Shown here one piece after another: positions 17,777 to 29,503 of a DNA stretch of 64,000 nt. Location of the stretch: NCBI GenBank assembly GCA_030760725.1, contig JASWHV010000002.1:62737900-62801899 (forward strand), given 5' to 3'. The stretch is from Neostapfia colusana. Lineage: Eukaryota; Streptophyta; Magnoliopsida; Poales; Poaceae. Below the pieces are notes generated by a model. It worked only from the letters and a program-made list of their open reading frames with translations. It was not told the DNA's origin and ran no database searches. The position numbers were made by a program, and so were the translations under genes. Every line of letters starts with the position of its first letter. Position 1 is the first letter of the stretch.

Positions 17777-20700
17777 TGACACGACCCCATTGGTCCTGTC
17801 GAGCCAGGATCACGCTGAGGGGTGCTGCGTTGCACAGCACCGTATAACACACGTCAAAGGTGCAAAGCGGAAGCGGAAGTTTTATTATATAAACAAGTTT
17901 GTGAACATGTTTACATCAAAATAAGTTCAGTCTACACTCGCGGGCATAGACTAAGCATCAGGTGCACGTTCAGCCCTCGAACGTGTCCTCGCTAGCACAC
18001 ACGCACACTAACTCTGCGGCGTGCACGACTCCCACTCGACGGGGTTCCCCTCCTGGGGTTCCGTCTCCTGTTCGGGAGTCCCTTCCTCATAGAACCCTGC
18101 AAAAGCTTCAAACACAAGCAGTGAGCACGAAGGCTCATCAAGTCTGACCCGTCTCACCTAAACATGGAACTTCTACATGAGGGTAATGGGTTGCATGAGG
18201 TAAAAATCATTTGCAAGGACTCGCCTAATTAGTAGAACCTTACTTTAAAGTTTTAGCAGCAGGTTGTGGAAAACCTTACGCTAAGGCACATGAGAGAGCC
18301 GCAATCAAACAAGAAACGCATTTCTCTCATGTACTTTGCCCAAAGTTGAAAAGAACTTTAATTAGCTCTAAGCTACAGCATATCATTAACAATCAATGTC
18401 CAGCTTTCAATCAGCAACATTTTAACATGTAACTAGCCTGTTCTTTCTACGTCACGGTACAGTGAACAAGTGGTACTCACTGACCGCGAGGGACGGCGAT
18501 TATAATCGATTTACACCTGCAGGGTTACCCGAACAACCCGTCACGTACGCCCGTACTCGATGTTGCCTACAACAACCATCACGGACGCCGTACGCAACTA
18601 CCTTTCACTCGTCCCGAGCAAGAGGTCCCTGCATGCGCATCTCTGTGCCGCCAGCCGATTTACACCTCGAGCTCTCAACCTACCCTCTGAACGACGGGCA
18701 ATGCCTCAATACCCAGTTACCCGAGTTACATCAGTTTCCCGGTTCCCATATAGCCGGTAGGTCTTCGGTACTGTTCTAGCTTGTTCAACAGGCCCGCACA
18801 CGGCTCGGTCCTCAATCGACACAAGCGGAGCTACAGCACACAGGCCCCAAAGTCCTGCTGCCCTTACTCTCCGCTCGGTCTCATTTTCTTGCCATGTGTA
18901 TCATGTGCTATCTCTACCCGAGCAATGTGCCTCTAGCCTATTCTCGCGAGTAGTTCCAACTACTCGACTTGTACCGAATCCTACCCTATCCTAGCAATGC
19001 AGTAGCTAACGAGGTTTTCAATCCTAAACCCAACCTATGGTTTTCTTGGCTATGCAGTTTGGTTTCCAATCAAGACTCTAATGCAAAGAACAATATTCAA
19101 AGATGTGCTCAAAACAATAAACATTTGAAAAAAGGTTAATGCAAACCGGGGCTTGCCTTGCTGCTCTTGGTCATAGGCTAGCTGTTCCTCCGGAGTAACG
19201 AAGTCTAGGACTTCGGGTTCCTCCTCGACCTTAGCGACTACATGATATAAGCAACATATGTATCAATTTAAATGCATTTGTATTAACTTTGAAGTTGTGA
19301 AGTCTATAACCCTTGCTAGACAGACCTAATGACTGTGAAACTTTTACTGTGGCTTGGTTACAACCTAAACAGAGACTTGGTCAAGTATTAGTTGCAGCAA
19401 AGCTCAATTGAGCCCTCCACAATTAATTATGTCCTTGACCTTAATTAAAGGCTTTTAGGGTGTTCTAAGGATTTTCATGAAACAAACTATGACTTTCTGA
19501 AAACTAGATTTTCATAGGGTTCTAATGGAGTTGGTCTCACTTAATTTGGAAGTCTCTAACTAAAGATATGAGCTAAACAATTTCAGAGAAAATTCTGAAA
19601 ATGTTTCTGAACATTTTCTATTTTCTCTGGAACAGTTTCACTAATCACACAATTAGGTGGATTAAATGAGCTCAAATGGATCTGAAATTGTTATGGTAGT
19701 TCAAGGATATTTTGGTGAACATATAAGCAAAATTTCAGAATTTTCCTTCAAAGGATTCTCCAGTTAAAATTCCTAACAGTTTAAACTTTGAGGAATTAAT
19801 TCTGGAGAAATAAGGAATTTCATGAAGTGAAACTTTATTTTCAGGAAAGTACTCAGAGAGCTGAATCCAGCAAAATTTGGTTCACTCAATTTGGAGCTTT
19901 CTAGCCAAAGTTATAAGGATTTGAAGTTTGAAGGAAATCTGAAAATCGGGGAAAAGTTTAAACTCGCGCGTGGGCCCAGGGGACACGCGTCGCACGCCTA
20001 GGCGATGGCACATCGCGGCCCACAAGGATTTTGCGCGCCAGCACACCCGATCCTGGCCGCAGCCGGATCCCGATTCAAAATATCTCCCGCTGACAGCTGG
20101 GGTCCACCCCCTTCTTCAACCTCACGACACCCGCGCCCCGCCGCCGAGGGATCTCGCCGGAGAGCTCGCCGCCGGATGCTGTACAGCTCCAAACTTCTCG
20201 ATCCTGGCCGCCCCTGCCTACTTTTACTCGGGGAACAGGATCCGAGGGTCAGCTGCTCATGACAACGGCCGGAGCATGGTCGGCGACGAGCCGCCACCTC
20301 GGAATGACTTCGGCCATGTCGGCTGACTTCTCTAGCACCTCAGCTACTTGGGAAATCGGTCGGGGAGCATCAGTGGACCTTAGAGAAGGTCGACATGAGC
20401 TCGAGGCAGCTCGGGGAAGGCCCGAAATAGGTCCTCACTGTGCGCCCGATGCCTCCCGTTCGTTCCGCCATTAGTAGACCTCAAATTACGCCGGGCACAG
20501 AGGTTCTCCGGCCCAGAGTTGTGAGGGCAACTTGTGCGTTACCGTGTCTAGCTCGTGTGAGAGCGGCCTGAGGCCCTCTAATCCTTTCTAGAGCATGAAT
20601 TAAACAGAATCGTACCCGAAGGTCGTTCTGCACACAGAAAGGGGAAAAGTGGAAATTCGCCGCCGGTCACCCGCACGTCCCAGGGTGCCTTGGCTCGGGC

Positions 20701-21743
20701 GTGACAACGCCCTGGTTGGGCTGTCCACGAGAGCCCGAGGTGCGGCGGTTCCAAGTCCCGAATTTGATCTTTCGGCACAGCCGATATCAATCGGTTTCAA
20801 CCGAATTCTAGCAACGGGGAGGACGGAGGAAGGTCTCTAGTACCTTGCTGGGGCTCTGGAGTGGAAGGAGGGAGCTGCGATCGGCGTTCTCCGATCAAGT
20901 CCGAGCTGCGGAAGTTTTCGGCCGGCGCTGAGTTCTTGCGGGGAAGAACGGTGGTGCCTTGGCCGAGGAGGGGGCAGGCACCTTAAGAAGGCTCTGCACC
21001 GCCTCACGCCCGCGCGTGGGCAAGCAGCTGCTGGCGCGGCGGCTGGCCTCGGTGGCGATCACCGCTGCGGCTCGGCGACCCGAGTGAAAAAGTCTCAGTC
21101 GGTTTGATCTGAGCAGTGGCTGACATGTGGGTCCCACCTCCAGTTTTAACCTCTGAAATTTACTCCTAATCACTGTTGTAAACAGTGAACCCCATACTAC
21201 CCTTGGCAATTCAAATTATTCACCCATGAGCCATTTGAATTGATCAAAGTTCAAATGAGGTTTGGTTTGAATGAATTTCAGCACAAGTTCAGTTTGAAAT
21301 TCAAATAAAGTTTGAATTTCTCCCACTTAGCTCATGTCAAGATCAACTCCAAATGGAGTGAAAATTGGTGTGTGAGCTCACAAAAATGTGCTGAGTAAGA
21401 ATATGCCTTCCACTTTTAAATTCATGGGATAAAAACAGTTTGAATTTGAATAAGGTTTCAAACTGCCCTCTTCCTAACTATACCCAAACTGACCTCAAAA
21501 AGGTTTTGAATTTGGGTGAAACTTGGCAGGGACATCGTTAGTAAAGTGTAGGAGTTTTCATATGTCCAGCCCATCTATATCACATGTGGGAAATACCACT
21601 TTGCAATGTGTAAGTTTGTTCTCTAATGAGCATGTTGATAATTGTTACTTGCTCTTCATTTGTGTTCATCATTCTTCCTCAAATGAGGTGTGTGGTGTGG
21701 TGATGAACACTGCAAATGTGTGTCAAAAACTGAGGCCCTTACA
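17777..21743 (-). repeat. gypsy-A 5' LTR, complete (3967 bp)
   Basis: It runs from tgacacgacccc (17777) to ...gaggcccttaca (21743), giving TG...CA ends on the minus strand. The inner edge is fixed by the PBS, the outer edge by the partner LTR at 10442. It is unusually long, with a GC-rich centre (19960-21120). ORFs in that centre appear on both strands in both copies and look fortuitous. An AT-rich tattatataaac lies about 105 bp inside the PBS-side edge. No gene is supported. Confidence 0.93.
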
Positions 21744-21856
21744 ATATGTCTCATGTCTTCATTGCATATTTTGTTCAAAACTCATATGTGCAAACTTTAT
21801 GAAAATCTGAATTCTTATTGTCATATTTGTGAGATCTCAATTGGTTGTCACCAATC

Positions 21857-21873
21857 ACCAAAAAGGGGATGAT
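21857..21873 (+). promoter_or_regulatory. copia-2 polypurine tract
   Basis: The sequence ccaaaaaggggatgat directly precedes the LTR start tgaaagtgc. It aligns with the copia-1 tract; one purine run is interrupted by t. Confidence 0.75.
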
Positions 21874-22132
21874 TGAAAGTGCATATAGGCACCCCTTGTT
21901 GGTTTTGGTTGATTTATGACAAACAAATGAAACCCTAACAAAATTGTTGAGAATGAGCACAGGTTCTCAAAGAAATTAAGACGAAAGCACAAAAAGAAAG
22001 GAGAAGGAGGATCCAAATTGATAAGAGCTCAAGAACTGAAAAGAATAGATCACTCAGTATAGAGTGTGTTGGAGAAACACACCCCAATAGCTCAAGAGAA
22101 AGAAATCAAACTTACTGCACAATTTCAACACG

Positions 22133-22340
22133 GCCAGACTAGTCCGATATCAGTCGGACTAGATTTTCTTTGACCAGAAAACGGACTAGTCCGATATCAT
22201 CCGGACAAGTCCGATTTTGTCTCTGGACAGAAAATGGACTAGTCCGCAATATCACGGGCTAGTCCGATATATCACGATACTTAGGGTTTTCTAAACACCG
22301 CACACCAGACTAGTCCGGAGTCAACCACGGACAAGTCCAG
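22133..22340 (+). repeat. Paired-palindrome array in copia-2 LTR U3
   Basis: Degenerate copies of CGGACTAGTCCG occur in pairs with core centres 22140.5/22160.5, 22187.5/22207.5, 22240.5/22260.5 and 22311.5/22333.5. Two further pairs near the LTR end are at 23032.5/23052.5 and 23084.5/23104.5. Spacing within pairs is 20 bp in five cases and 22 in one. Pair-to-pair distances are less regular than in copia-1. Confidence 0.85.
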
Positions 22341-22377
22341 ACATCGCAAACCCTAACGTACCCTTTGGAAACCCAAC

Positions 22378-22386
22378 TATAAAAAG
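22378..22386 (+). promoter_or_regulatory. TATA box of copia-2 LTR
   Basis: The sequence tataaaaag in the context acccaactataaaaagaggtct lies at the same place relative to the palindromes as in copia-1. Confidence 0.75.
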
Positions 22387-25300
22387 AGGTCTACAACCAT
22401 ACCAACACAACTTTTGACTTCCCTGCGCCATCACACCTCCCAAGAGCCCAAAGTTCACATATCTCCATACATTCTAACCCAAGAAGGATAAATTCTTATG
22501 GATTGGCAATTGATCAAAGGAGAGACTAGTTCTACACCATCTTGAGCTCTTGGGTTTGATCTCTCGCACACTTTTCATTGTTAATTGTTCATCTGTTGTG
22601 TGTGTTGAGTCGTGTTCATTCATTCGTTGTAATTCTTGGGGAGCCCTCAACTTGTGAGAAGGCCCCTTGAACAATTCTATTGCCCCTTGTGATTAGTGGA
22701 AGAGAATCAGCCTTTGTGGTGATTCGACGAGGGTAGGGTTGGAGAAGACCCAGTCCTTAGTGGACTCCTCAACAGGGACGTAGATTGCCTTCGTGGAATT
22801 GAACCTCGGGATAAACATTTGTCTCCCACTCTTGTTTATTAATTGTTCATCATTTTAGACTATTTAATCAATACTTTGAAACTCACGTTCAAACATTAAA
22901 ATCAAGTTGATTCCTGTCATTCATTGTATTATTGTTGCAATACATCTAAGTTATCGTTCAATTTCCGCTGCATAAAGTATTGGAAGTGAACATTGATCAA
23001 TCTTGATCTCCCTGGTTCATGTATACCGGACTAGTCAGCCCAGTACTGGACTAGTCCGATTTTTCTCTGTTTAGAAAACGGACTAGTTCGCACTCTACCG
23101 GACTAGTCCGATTTCCTTGTATTTGATAGACTACTAAGTGTTTCAGGTTTCAACAAAGCATCAAAAAGCCTATTCACCCCCCCTCTAGAAGGGCCTCAGT
23201 TTTTGACACATAATCAAAGTGTTCATCACCACACTCACACCTCATTTTAAGAAACTTGATGAACACATTTGAAGAGCAAGTAACCACCGTCAACATGCTG
23301 ATTAGGGAACGAACTCACAAAATGCAAAAGTGGTATTTTCCACATGCATCATATAGGGGCTGGACATATGAAACAGTCCTACACTTTGCTAGGAATGTCC
23401 ATGCCAAATTTCACCCAAATCCATAACCTTTTTGAGGTCTTTTGGGTATAACTAGAAAGAGGGTGGTTTGAACTCAAATTCGAACTACTTCCATCCCATG
23501 AATTTTAAAGTGGGAGGCATATTCTTACTCAACACATTTTTGTGAGCTCACACACTAATTTTCACTCCATTTGGAGTTGATCTTGACATGAGCTAAGTTT
23601 AGCAACTTTAAACTTTATTTGAATTTGAAACTGCATATGTACTGAAATTTAGTCAAACACAAACTAATTTGAATTCTATCCCATTCAAATGGCCCAGGGG
23701 TAGATAATTCAAATACCTGGGGTTAATTTGGTCTCTATTGTTTAGAGCAGTGGAGAAAAGTTAATTTCAGAGGTTAAAAGGGGGTGGGACCCACCTGTCA
23801 TAGAGGGACAGATCAAAACTTGCAACTGAATCAAATCCTTGATCTTTTCTCAAACCCACCGAAGAGCTGCCGGGCGCCACCGAGGAGCCGGCTGCGCCAC
23901 CAGCTGCTTGCCCCCACGTGCTGGCATCCAGGGTCGGTCCCGAGCCCTTCTTTAGGCGCTCCAGGCCCTCTGCGGAAGAAAACTTCGTTTGCTTTCTTCT
24001 CCTCGCGTGAACACTGCACCGAAGCTCTATTCCCTCCGCCACCTCGACTCGATCGGAAATCCGACCGAATCGACCGCGCCATCCCTCCCCAAGCTGCTAA
24101 ACCACACCCTGAGCTCCGCACACACCTCCCCGACCTGGAAACGAGCAAGTTCCGGCCTTCCTTGCCCGAGAACGACCGCCACAGCGGCGACCTAGCGCCG
24201 GCCAACGATCGGGCGCTCGTGGACAGCCCTCCACAGGGGTTCTCACGGTCAAGCAATCAAGGCCACGGGAGCGCGCTGTGTTGGTGCTGCTCTCAACCAG
24301 GTCTCAAGCCATGCCGTGAAGCATCGGCGGCGAATTTCAAGTTTTCACTCCGGCGAGTTCTACCGAGCGGCCGGTACGGTTTCTTTAAATTCTTCCTCTC
24401 TGATCCTCCGTAGGTCGTCAAACTCCTCACATAGGCGCTGGACTAGCCGGCGATCATCTTTACTTTAGGATCCGTCGCATGAAAACACCTCGGAGCAACG
24501 TATTCCGAGCTTTACCGAGCGTGTTCTTCGTGGAACCAAATCGGGCGCACAATGCCGAGCTAGTTGCCGTAGTTTCCGAGCTAATCCATGGCCTTGCCGA
24601 GCTTTGCGATCACCCACTGGTGCTGTAGAACTAGTCGGTCAAGGTTTTGGCGGGCTAGGGACCCCGGCCGATGCTGCCGAACTTCAACCGAGGCCGCCAC
24701 ACGTCGTCGGCCGTCTTCCGATCATCGGCAGCCCCAGAACACCTCACCATCGTGTTCCTCGATGTCGCATACACCCTATCGGCGTGTTTTAGCCTGTACG
24801 GTGGCCGGAACCGGTGAACCGGCGAGCAGCAGATTGCTCCGGCGAGCTGAGAGCGCGGGCGCGCGAAAACCAGCCGTTGGGTCCCGGCTGTTAGCGGTGG
24901 AAAAATTTAAAACTGGGATCTGCTGTGGCCTGGATTGGGTGTGGCTACCAGTAAAGGACTCAGTAGCCGCGTGTGTCAACCGATGAGGAGCTGACACGTA
25001 GCCCCGGGTCCCATGCGCAGTGATTTGAACTTTTTCCGATTTTCAGATTTTGTTCAAACTTCAAATCCATATAACTTTGGCTAGGAAACTCTAAATCGAG
25101 TGAACCGAATTTCGCTGGATTCAACTCTCTGAGTACTTTCCATAAAATCAAGTTTCACTTCATGAAAACCTTTATTTCTCCAGAATTAATTCTTCAAATT
25201 TAAATTGTTTAGAATTTGAACTAGAGAACCTTTTGGAGGAAAATTCTGTAATTTAGCTGGGATGTTCAACAAAATATCCCTGTGCTACCATAAAAATTTC

Positions 25301-26000
25301 AGATCCATTTGAGCTCATTTGATCCACCTAATGGTGTGATTAATAAAACTGTTCCAGAGAAAATAGAAAATGTCCAGAAACATTTTCAGAAATTTCTCTG
25401 AAATTGTTTAGCTCATATCTTTAGTTAGAAACCTTCAAATTAAGTGAGACCAACTCCATTAGAACCCTCTGAAAATCTAGTTTTCAGGAAGTCATGGCTT
25501 TCTCCATGAAAATCCCTAGAACACCCTAAGAGCTGCAATTAAGGTCAAGTACATAATTATTTGTGGAGAGCTCAAATGAGCTTTACTGCAACTAAAACTT
25601 GGCCAAGTCTCTGTTTAGGTTGTAACCAAACCACAGTAAAAATTTCAGAGTCATTGGGTCTGTCTAGTGAGACTTATAATCTTCACAAGTTTAAATTCAA
25701 TTCAAATGCATTTAAATTAATACATATACTTGTTATCTCATGTAGTCGCCAGGGTTGTGAATCCACGCCTGGACGCCTAGGTGCCCGCCGGCCGCCGGGA
25801 CGCCTAGGCGGTTGCCTAGGCGTGCGCCAGGCGAGGAGGGGAGGCGGGTGTGGCGGTGGCGGCAGCAGCAGAGGAGGCGGGCGGCCAGCTAGGCGGCGGA
25901 GGAGGCGGGAGGCCAGCTAGGAGGCAGAGGAGGCAAGGCGGGCGGGCGGGCGGAGGAGGCAGGGCGTGCGGAGGAGGCATGGCGGGTGGGTGGGCCTCAC

Positions 26001-26110
26001 GGCCCAACTATTGTGGACCGTCGGATGAGATCCGACGGTCCTCATTTTTGCTGGGGTATATAAATAAACCCTACCCTAGTTTTCTCCTCACCCTCTCTCC
26101 CTCTTTTCTC
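26001..26110 (+). promoter_or_regulatory. Promoter-like segment inside the hAT element
   Basis: In order there are tgggcc and ggcccaac boxes (site II type, 25991-26008), tatataaata (26057-26066), aaaccctaccctag (telo-box-like AAACCCTA variant, 26065-26078), then a C/T-rich leader and ggcggcggcgg. This order is typical of plant housekeeping and ribosomal-protein promoters, so the segment may be captured from a gene. That origin is inference. Confidence 0.5.
26016..26040 (+). repeat. Hairpin in the hAT element
   Basis: This is a perfect 10-bp inverted repeat, gaccgtcgga and tccgacggtc, around a 5-base loop tgaga, just upstream of the promoter-like segment. Confidence 0.85.
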
Positions 26111-28117
26111 CACTCCCGGCGGCGGCGGCGGCACATACGGCGGCGCCAGGGGAGGTGGCAGCAGGCGGAGGGGGCGCCAGGCGAGGTGGCGGCGGGTGGA
26201 GGGGGCGCAGGCGAGGTGGCTGCGGGCGGAACCGGCGGCGCCACCCGACCAGGCAAGGCGAGCCGCCCTGGCATCCGCGCGCCACCGACTGGACGCCTAG
26301 GCGCCGCCTAGGCATCGCCTCAAAAATGCTGGTAGTCGCTAAGTTTGAGGAGGAACCCGAAGTCTTAGACTTCGTCACTCCGGAAGAGCAGCTAGCCTAC
26401 GACCAAGAGCAGCAAGGCAAGCTCCGGCTTGCATTAACCTCTGTCACACCCGGTTTTTCCGAAGAACAACCAAGTGAATATCACATGTATGCCAGGATCA
26501 TTTTCTCATACATGTGATGACAAATAGTGAAGCATCATTTATTACAAGCCAGGTGTCGAATATAAAGAAGTCTTACATTGCAAATGTCTAAATGGACACT
26601 AATGCTTCATCACAAGTAAATAAACTAGCAGCGGAATATTATTCTTTTAGGGCTCCATCACAGGCGTTGCCCGGGGGTCTTCATGAACCTAAAAACCTTC
26701 CTCGGGTCCAAAATCTTGGTCATTATACACCACCTCATTATCTTGACCTGAGCAGCAATATAAACCAACAAATATGCAAGGTTGAGTACCAATGGTACTC
26801 AGCAAGTGTGGGAAAATTATATCATGCATGGCTAGAACAAGGAGAGGTTGAACTCATGGTTAAAGCACTATGCAATTAATACCTATCACCTTAGCTTATT
26901 AAGCACCTACATTACTACACAGGTGAAATAGTCTCAAACTCCCATCCCATCATCATAATCCAATAACCATAACATCATTTCCAATGTTAAGCTCCCCGCT
27001 TAACTTCCAAAACCATCAATCCTCTAATCATGAATAAGTCCAGGCCGCTCTTAACCGTGAGCACGGCTGTCAAGACAGTTTTGACTCTGCAGAGTTTGTA
27101 CCACTGTACCCACAAGTAGTGATTTCATCCCCCGTTGTCGGGTGGACTAAAAGAACCTCCATTATGCCAGTGGCTACGATCCACATTCACACTTCCCAGG
27201 TGTGCGGCCAGGAGATCACTACGAAGCCTTTACAAAGGGATTCCCGACGAGCGTGGGCCCACTGAGGTTTCACCCCTAACAGCATACAAGAGGCTCCAAC
27301 CCCGCTGCAGTGGCCCCCTCTTGAGCCTTGCGGTTCATATGGTAGTCCAGCTGACACCTACTCCCCGCACCATCCAACACACCCATACTACGCCGGGTAT
27401 ACACCTAATTAATTGGCCAAGCTGCCCCATCTCAGCATGTGGTTGGCACTGTAAAGCCGGGTTACATGCTCCATGAACCGGTCCTTAGGATCCAGGCAAG
27501 TACTAAACACAAACCCAAGTCTCGTGCACCCAGCACACAACCAAAACATCAAACTTGCCTTGATCCCTACCTCTACATAACTCACAATGTCTCATTCAAG
27601 AGTATGGTAATATAAACTGATGATCTCATATCCCAAATATCCCATTCTAAGCATGGCTAAGCATATGCATGTGTATAAATGACATGACAAAATAAATCCC
27701 AACCCAAGCTTCAAGGAAACAAGGTAATGCAATTCTAGGGAAACTTTCTAGCATGGGTTTCATATTTAACTTGACAATGCAAATAATTCTATCTACACAT
27801 CCTAGCATAGGATCAAAGTGGTCAAGGACACTTGCCTCCTTCTTGCTGCTCTTGAAATGGGTAGTCCTGATCTTGGAAAGGAATAACTTGCTCTTGAACA
27901 GGTTCTACTTCATACCATCACACATAGCAAAAGAAAAACAACAATCATAAGACATAGTTCACACTTCTACTTCATACAAACCACACATTCATATTTATGA
28001 AATTCATTCACCATTATATATGTTGTGGTTACATTGTGTGTTGATCTGTGGCTTGCATACACTCTTATTTATATGTGTATGATTCCTACTTTGGTGTTCA
28101 TATTTATACTTACATAC

Positions 28118-28183
<66 letters not shown>
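28118..28183. repeat. (TA)n(TG)n microsatellite in C1 LTR
   Basis: About 13 TA units run directly into about 19 TG units. The same site in the other family-C LTRs has different lengths: 37704-37729, 44642-44682, 51546-51579 and 60799-60898. Confidence 0.95.
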
Positions 28184-28184
<1 letters not shown>

Positions 28185-29494
28185 CAGTTTTAAATAAATT
28201 CCTTACATTAAACTACCAAGTATGTATGAAAAGTATTTTTCTTCTCCATATGTGCCTTCACAATTTCTATCAACCCTAAACTGAACTCTTTGGATTTTAA
28301 AAACTCCATTTATCATTTACTAGTTGCTATATTTTCAGATTTATATTCCTATGCATAATTGTGTATTTTATTATGAAACTAGTAATACACATCATCTAAA
28401 CAGTATAGGTTTTGGTCCTAAATAATTTAATAACATATTTTGACCTTGGCCTCTGATGTAAACTATTTCATAATTATTTTCCCTATTTTTTTCTATAGCT
28501 ATTCTTTACTTAAAAATGTGTCCCTATACTAAATAATGTGATTAATTAAATAAAACAGATTCATTTCAGCCCAATATATATTTTTATCTCACTCCAAAGT
28601 TTCCTAAGTACTGATAAAGTTTTTAATTAATTTTGACAATTATGTTTGTCCCACTTTTTAATTTTTAAACACTAGTTACATATTCAATTTTCTAAATTAA
28701 ATACTAAACAAGGCTAAAATAATGAACTCACCCAATTACAGGGTCTATAATATTATTTTCATAATTTCCAGGGGTCTAGCTACACTTATCAGAGGTGTTT
28801 TTCCTAATTTTTATTAAGTCCAGGGGCTAAAACTGATTTTTAAATGAATTTACATGATTTTCTGGAGTTCCAGGGGCTAGATCTGAAGTTTCCGGGGCTA
28901 GCTCTCAATTCCAGAGAACCCCAGGGGGTAGCACGTAAGAATTCCAGTCTTTATAACGCGGGGCTGACGTGGACCGTCCGATTTTAAGCCGACGGCTGAG
29001 ATTATAACATCGAACCGGTACGCGGGGATTTAAAGTCTACCGTGCGATTTAAAATAAACGGCGCACAAGCGGCCACGTCGCTCTGATCGAGCGCGGGCGG
29101 CGCTGCCGGCGGCGCACGGCGGCGGGAAGCGGCGATCTCGCTGGAAAGTTTCGGATCCTCGAGAATTCTGCCTAGAACTGTGATCTTATGGCCTAGATCG
29201 GTAGAGGGGAGGTCAGGGATCTCACCTCGGGGGTTTTCTCGAGCTCGGGGGTCCTGGAAAGTGCTCGGCGGCGAGGTCCGAGGCAAAACCACGGCGAAGC
29301 TCGTCGGCGCTGGATTTACACCGTAAGTCTTCGGGTTTTCTGCACCTGCAAAGTTCCCCGGAGGCGGTGGATCAAGACCAGCGAGTTAGATCAGAGTTTT
29401 CGAGCTTAGATCGGCCAGAATTCACCGGCGAAGTCTCGGTGCTCACCGGAGTAAAAATCGGCGATCGCGTGGGAAAAACCGATCGGGGCTGGGG

Positions 29495-29503
29495 TTTTTA
29501 TAG
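29495..29503 (-). promoter_or_regulatory. TATA box of family-C LTR
   Basis: The minus strand reads ctataaaaa in the context ccggctataaaaaccccagcc, about 405 bp from the start of the LTR in the element's direction. It is kept in all five LTRs (also 39041-39049, 45982-45990, 52890-52898, 62208-62216), supporting its use as the element promoter. Confidence 0.75.

Larger units (their letters stand above)
7518..21743 (-). mobile_element. gypsy-A: Tekay/Del-type Ty3/gypsy chromovirus
   Basis: It reads on the minus strand: 5' LTR (17777-21743), PBS, leader, pre-gag ORF, gag-protease, RT, RNase H, integrase, chromodomain-like tail, PPT and 3' LTR (to 10442). The 3' LTR lacks the part corresponding to about 17777-18865 because copia-1 is inserted there; the rest should lie left of the window. 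The right end (21743) abuts copia-2 3' UTR sequence, so A appears to be inserted in copia-2. Lesions include a 1-base frameshift in pol near 13226 and a frameshift in the pre-gag ORF near 15825. Clade assignment rests on the C-terminal chromodomain-like motif and gag-pol organisation. Confidence 0.93.
21744..23188 (+). mobile_element. copia-2: 3' end of a diverged SIRE/Maximus-like element
   Basis: 21744-21873 resembles the copia-1 3' UTR (tggttgtcaccaatcacc before the polypurine tract). 21874-23188 is an LTR with the same palindrome pairs, TATA context and terminal cattcaccccccctctag. The left edge meets the gypsy-A LTR end and the right edge meets the gypsy-B LTR start, so it appears to be the older host of both. 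Its remaining 5' part should lie left of the window, beyond A and copia-1. The last roughly dozen bases of the LTR are not seen here. Confidence 0.85.
21874..23188 (+). repeat. copia-2 LTR (about 1.3 kb, 3' edge truncated or interrupted)
   Basis: It starts tgaaagtgcatatagg and ends at ...ccccccctctag, where gypsy-B LTR sequence takes over. Copia-1's LTR continues ...gccacattca past the same motif, so about 10 bases are missing here. It contains six palindrome pairs and the TATA box at 22378. No gene is supported. Confidence 0.85.
25750..26331 (+). mobile_element. Non-autonomous hAT-like DNA transposon (582 bp)
   Basis: It is flanked by a perfect 8-bp duplication gtagtcgc (25742-25749 and 26332-26339), the size made by hAT transposases. 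The uninterrupted gypsy-A LTR has a single gtagtcgc at this point (minus strand, near 7890). The ends are cagggttgtg... and ...aaaaatgctg, so CAG...CTG with weak inverted similarity. Both ends carry subterminal copies of the palindromic cgcctaggcg/gcctaggcg, as hAT subterminal binding sites often do. It encodes no transposase and would need one in trans. The interior is GC-rich with a promoter-like segment. Confidence 0.88.

Noticed and set aside
23784..24413. 209-codon ORF in the gypsy-B LTR
   Set aside because: GC-rich region with an overlapping ORF on the other strand; no counterpart in gypsy-A and no domain.
26065..26078. Telomeric repeat
   Set aside because: A single AAACCCTA-type box followed by a variant unit; it fits a promoter element rather than telomere sequence.
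25850..26311. Gly/Arg-rich ORFs on both strands of the hAT element
   Set aside because: Products of GGC-repeat composition, with no similarity to a transposase.
26592..26879. Plus-strand ORF of 95 codons repeated in the family-C LTRs (also 36178, 43030, 50094, 59347)
   Set aside because: It is antisense to the element, lies in the LTR, is truncated in the C4 LTRs, and recurs only because the LTRs are close copies. No recognisable domain.
27135..27476. Plus-strand ORF of 113 codons in all five family-C LTRs
   Set aside because: Same position and near-identical sequence in recent LTR copies, antisense, no domain; not independent evidence of coding.
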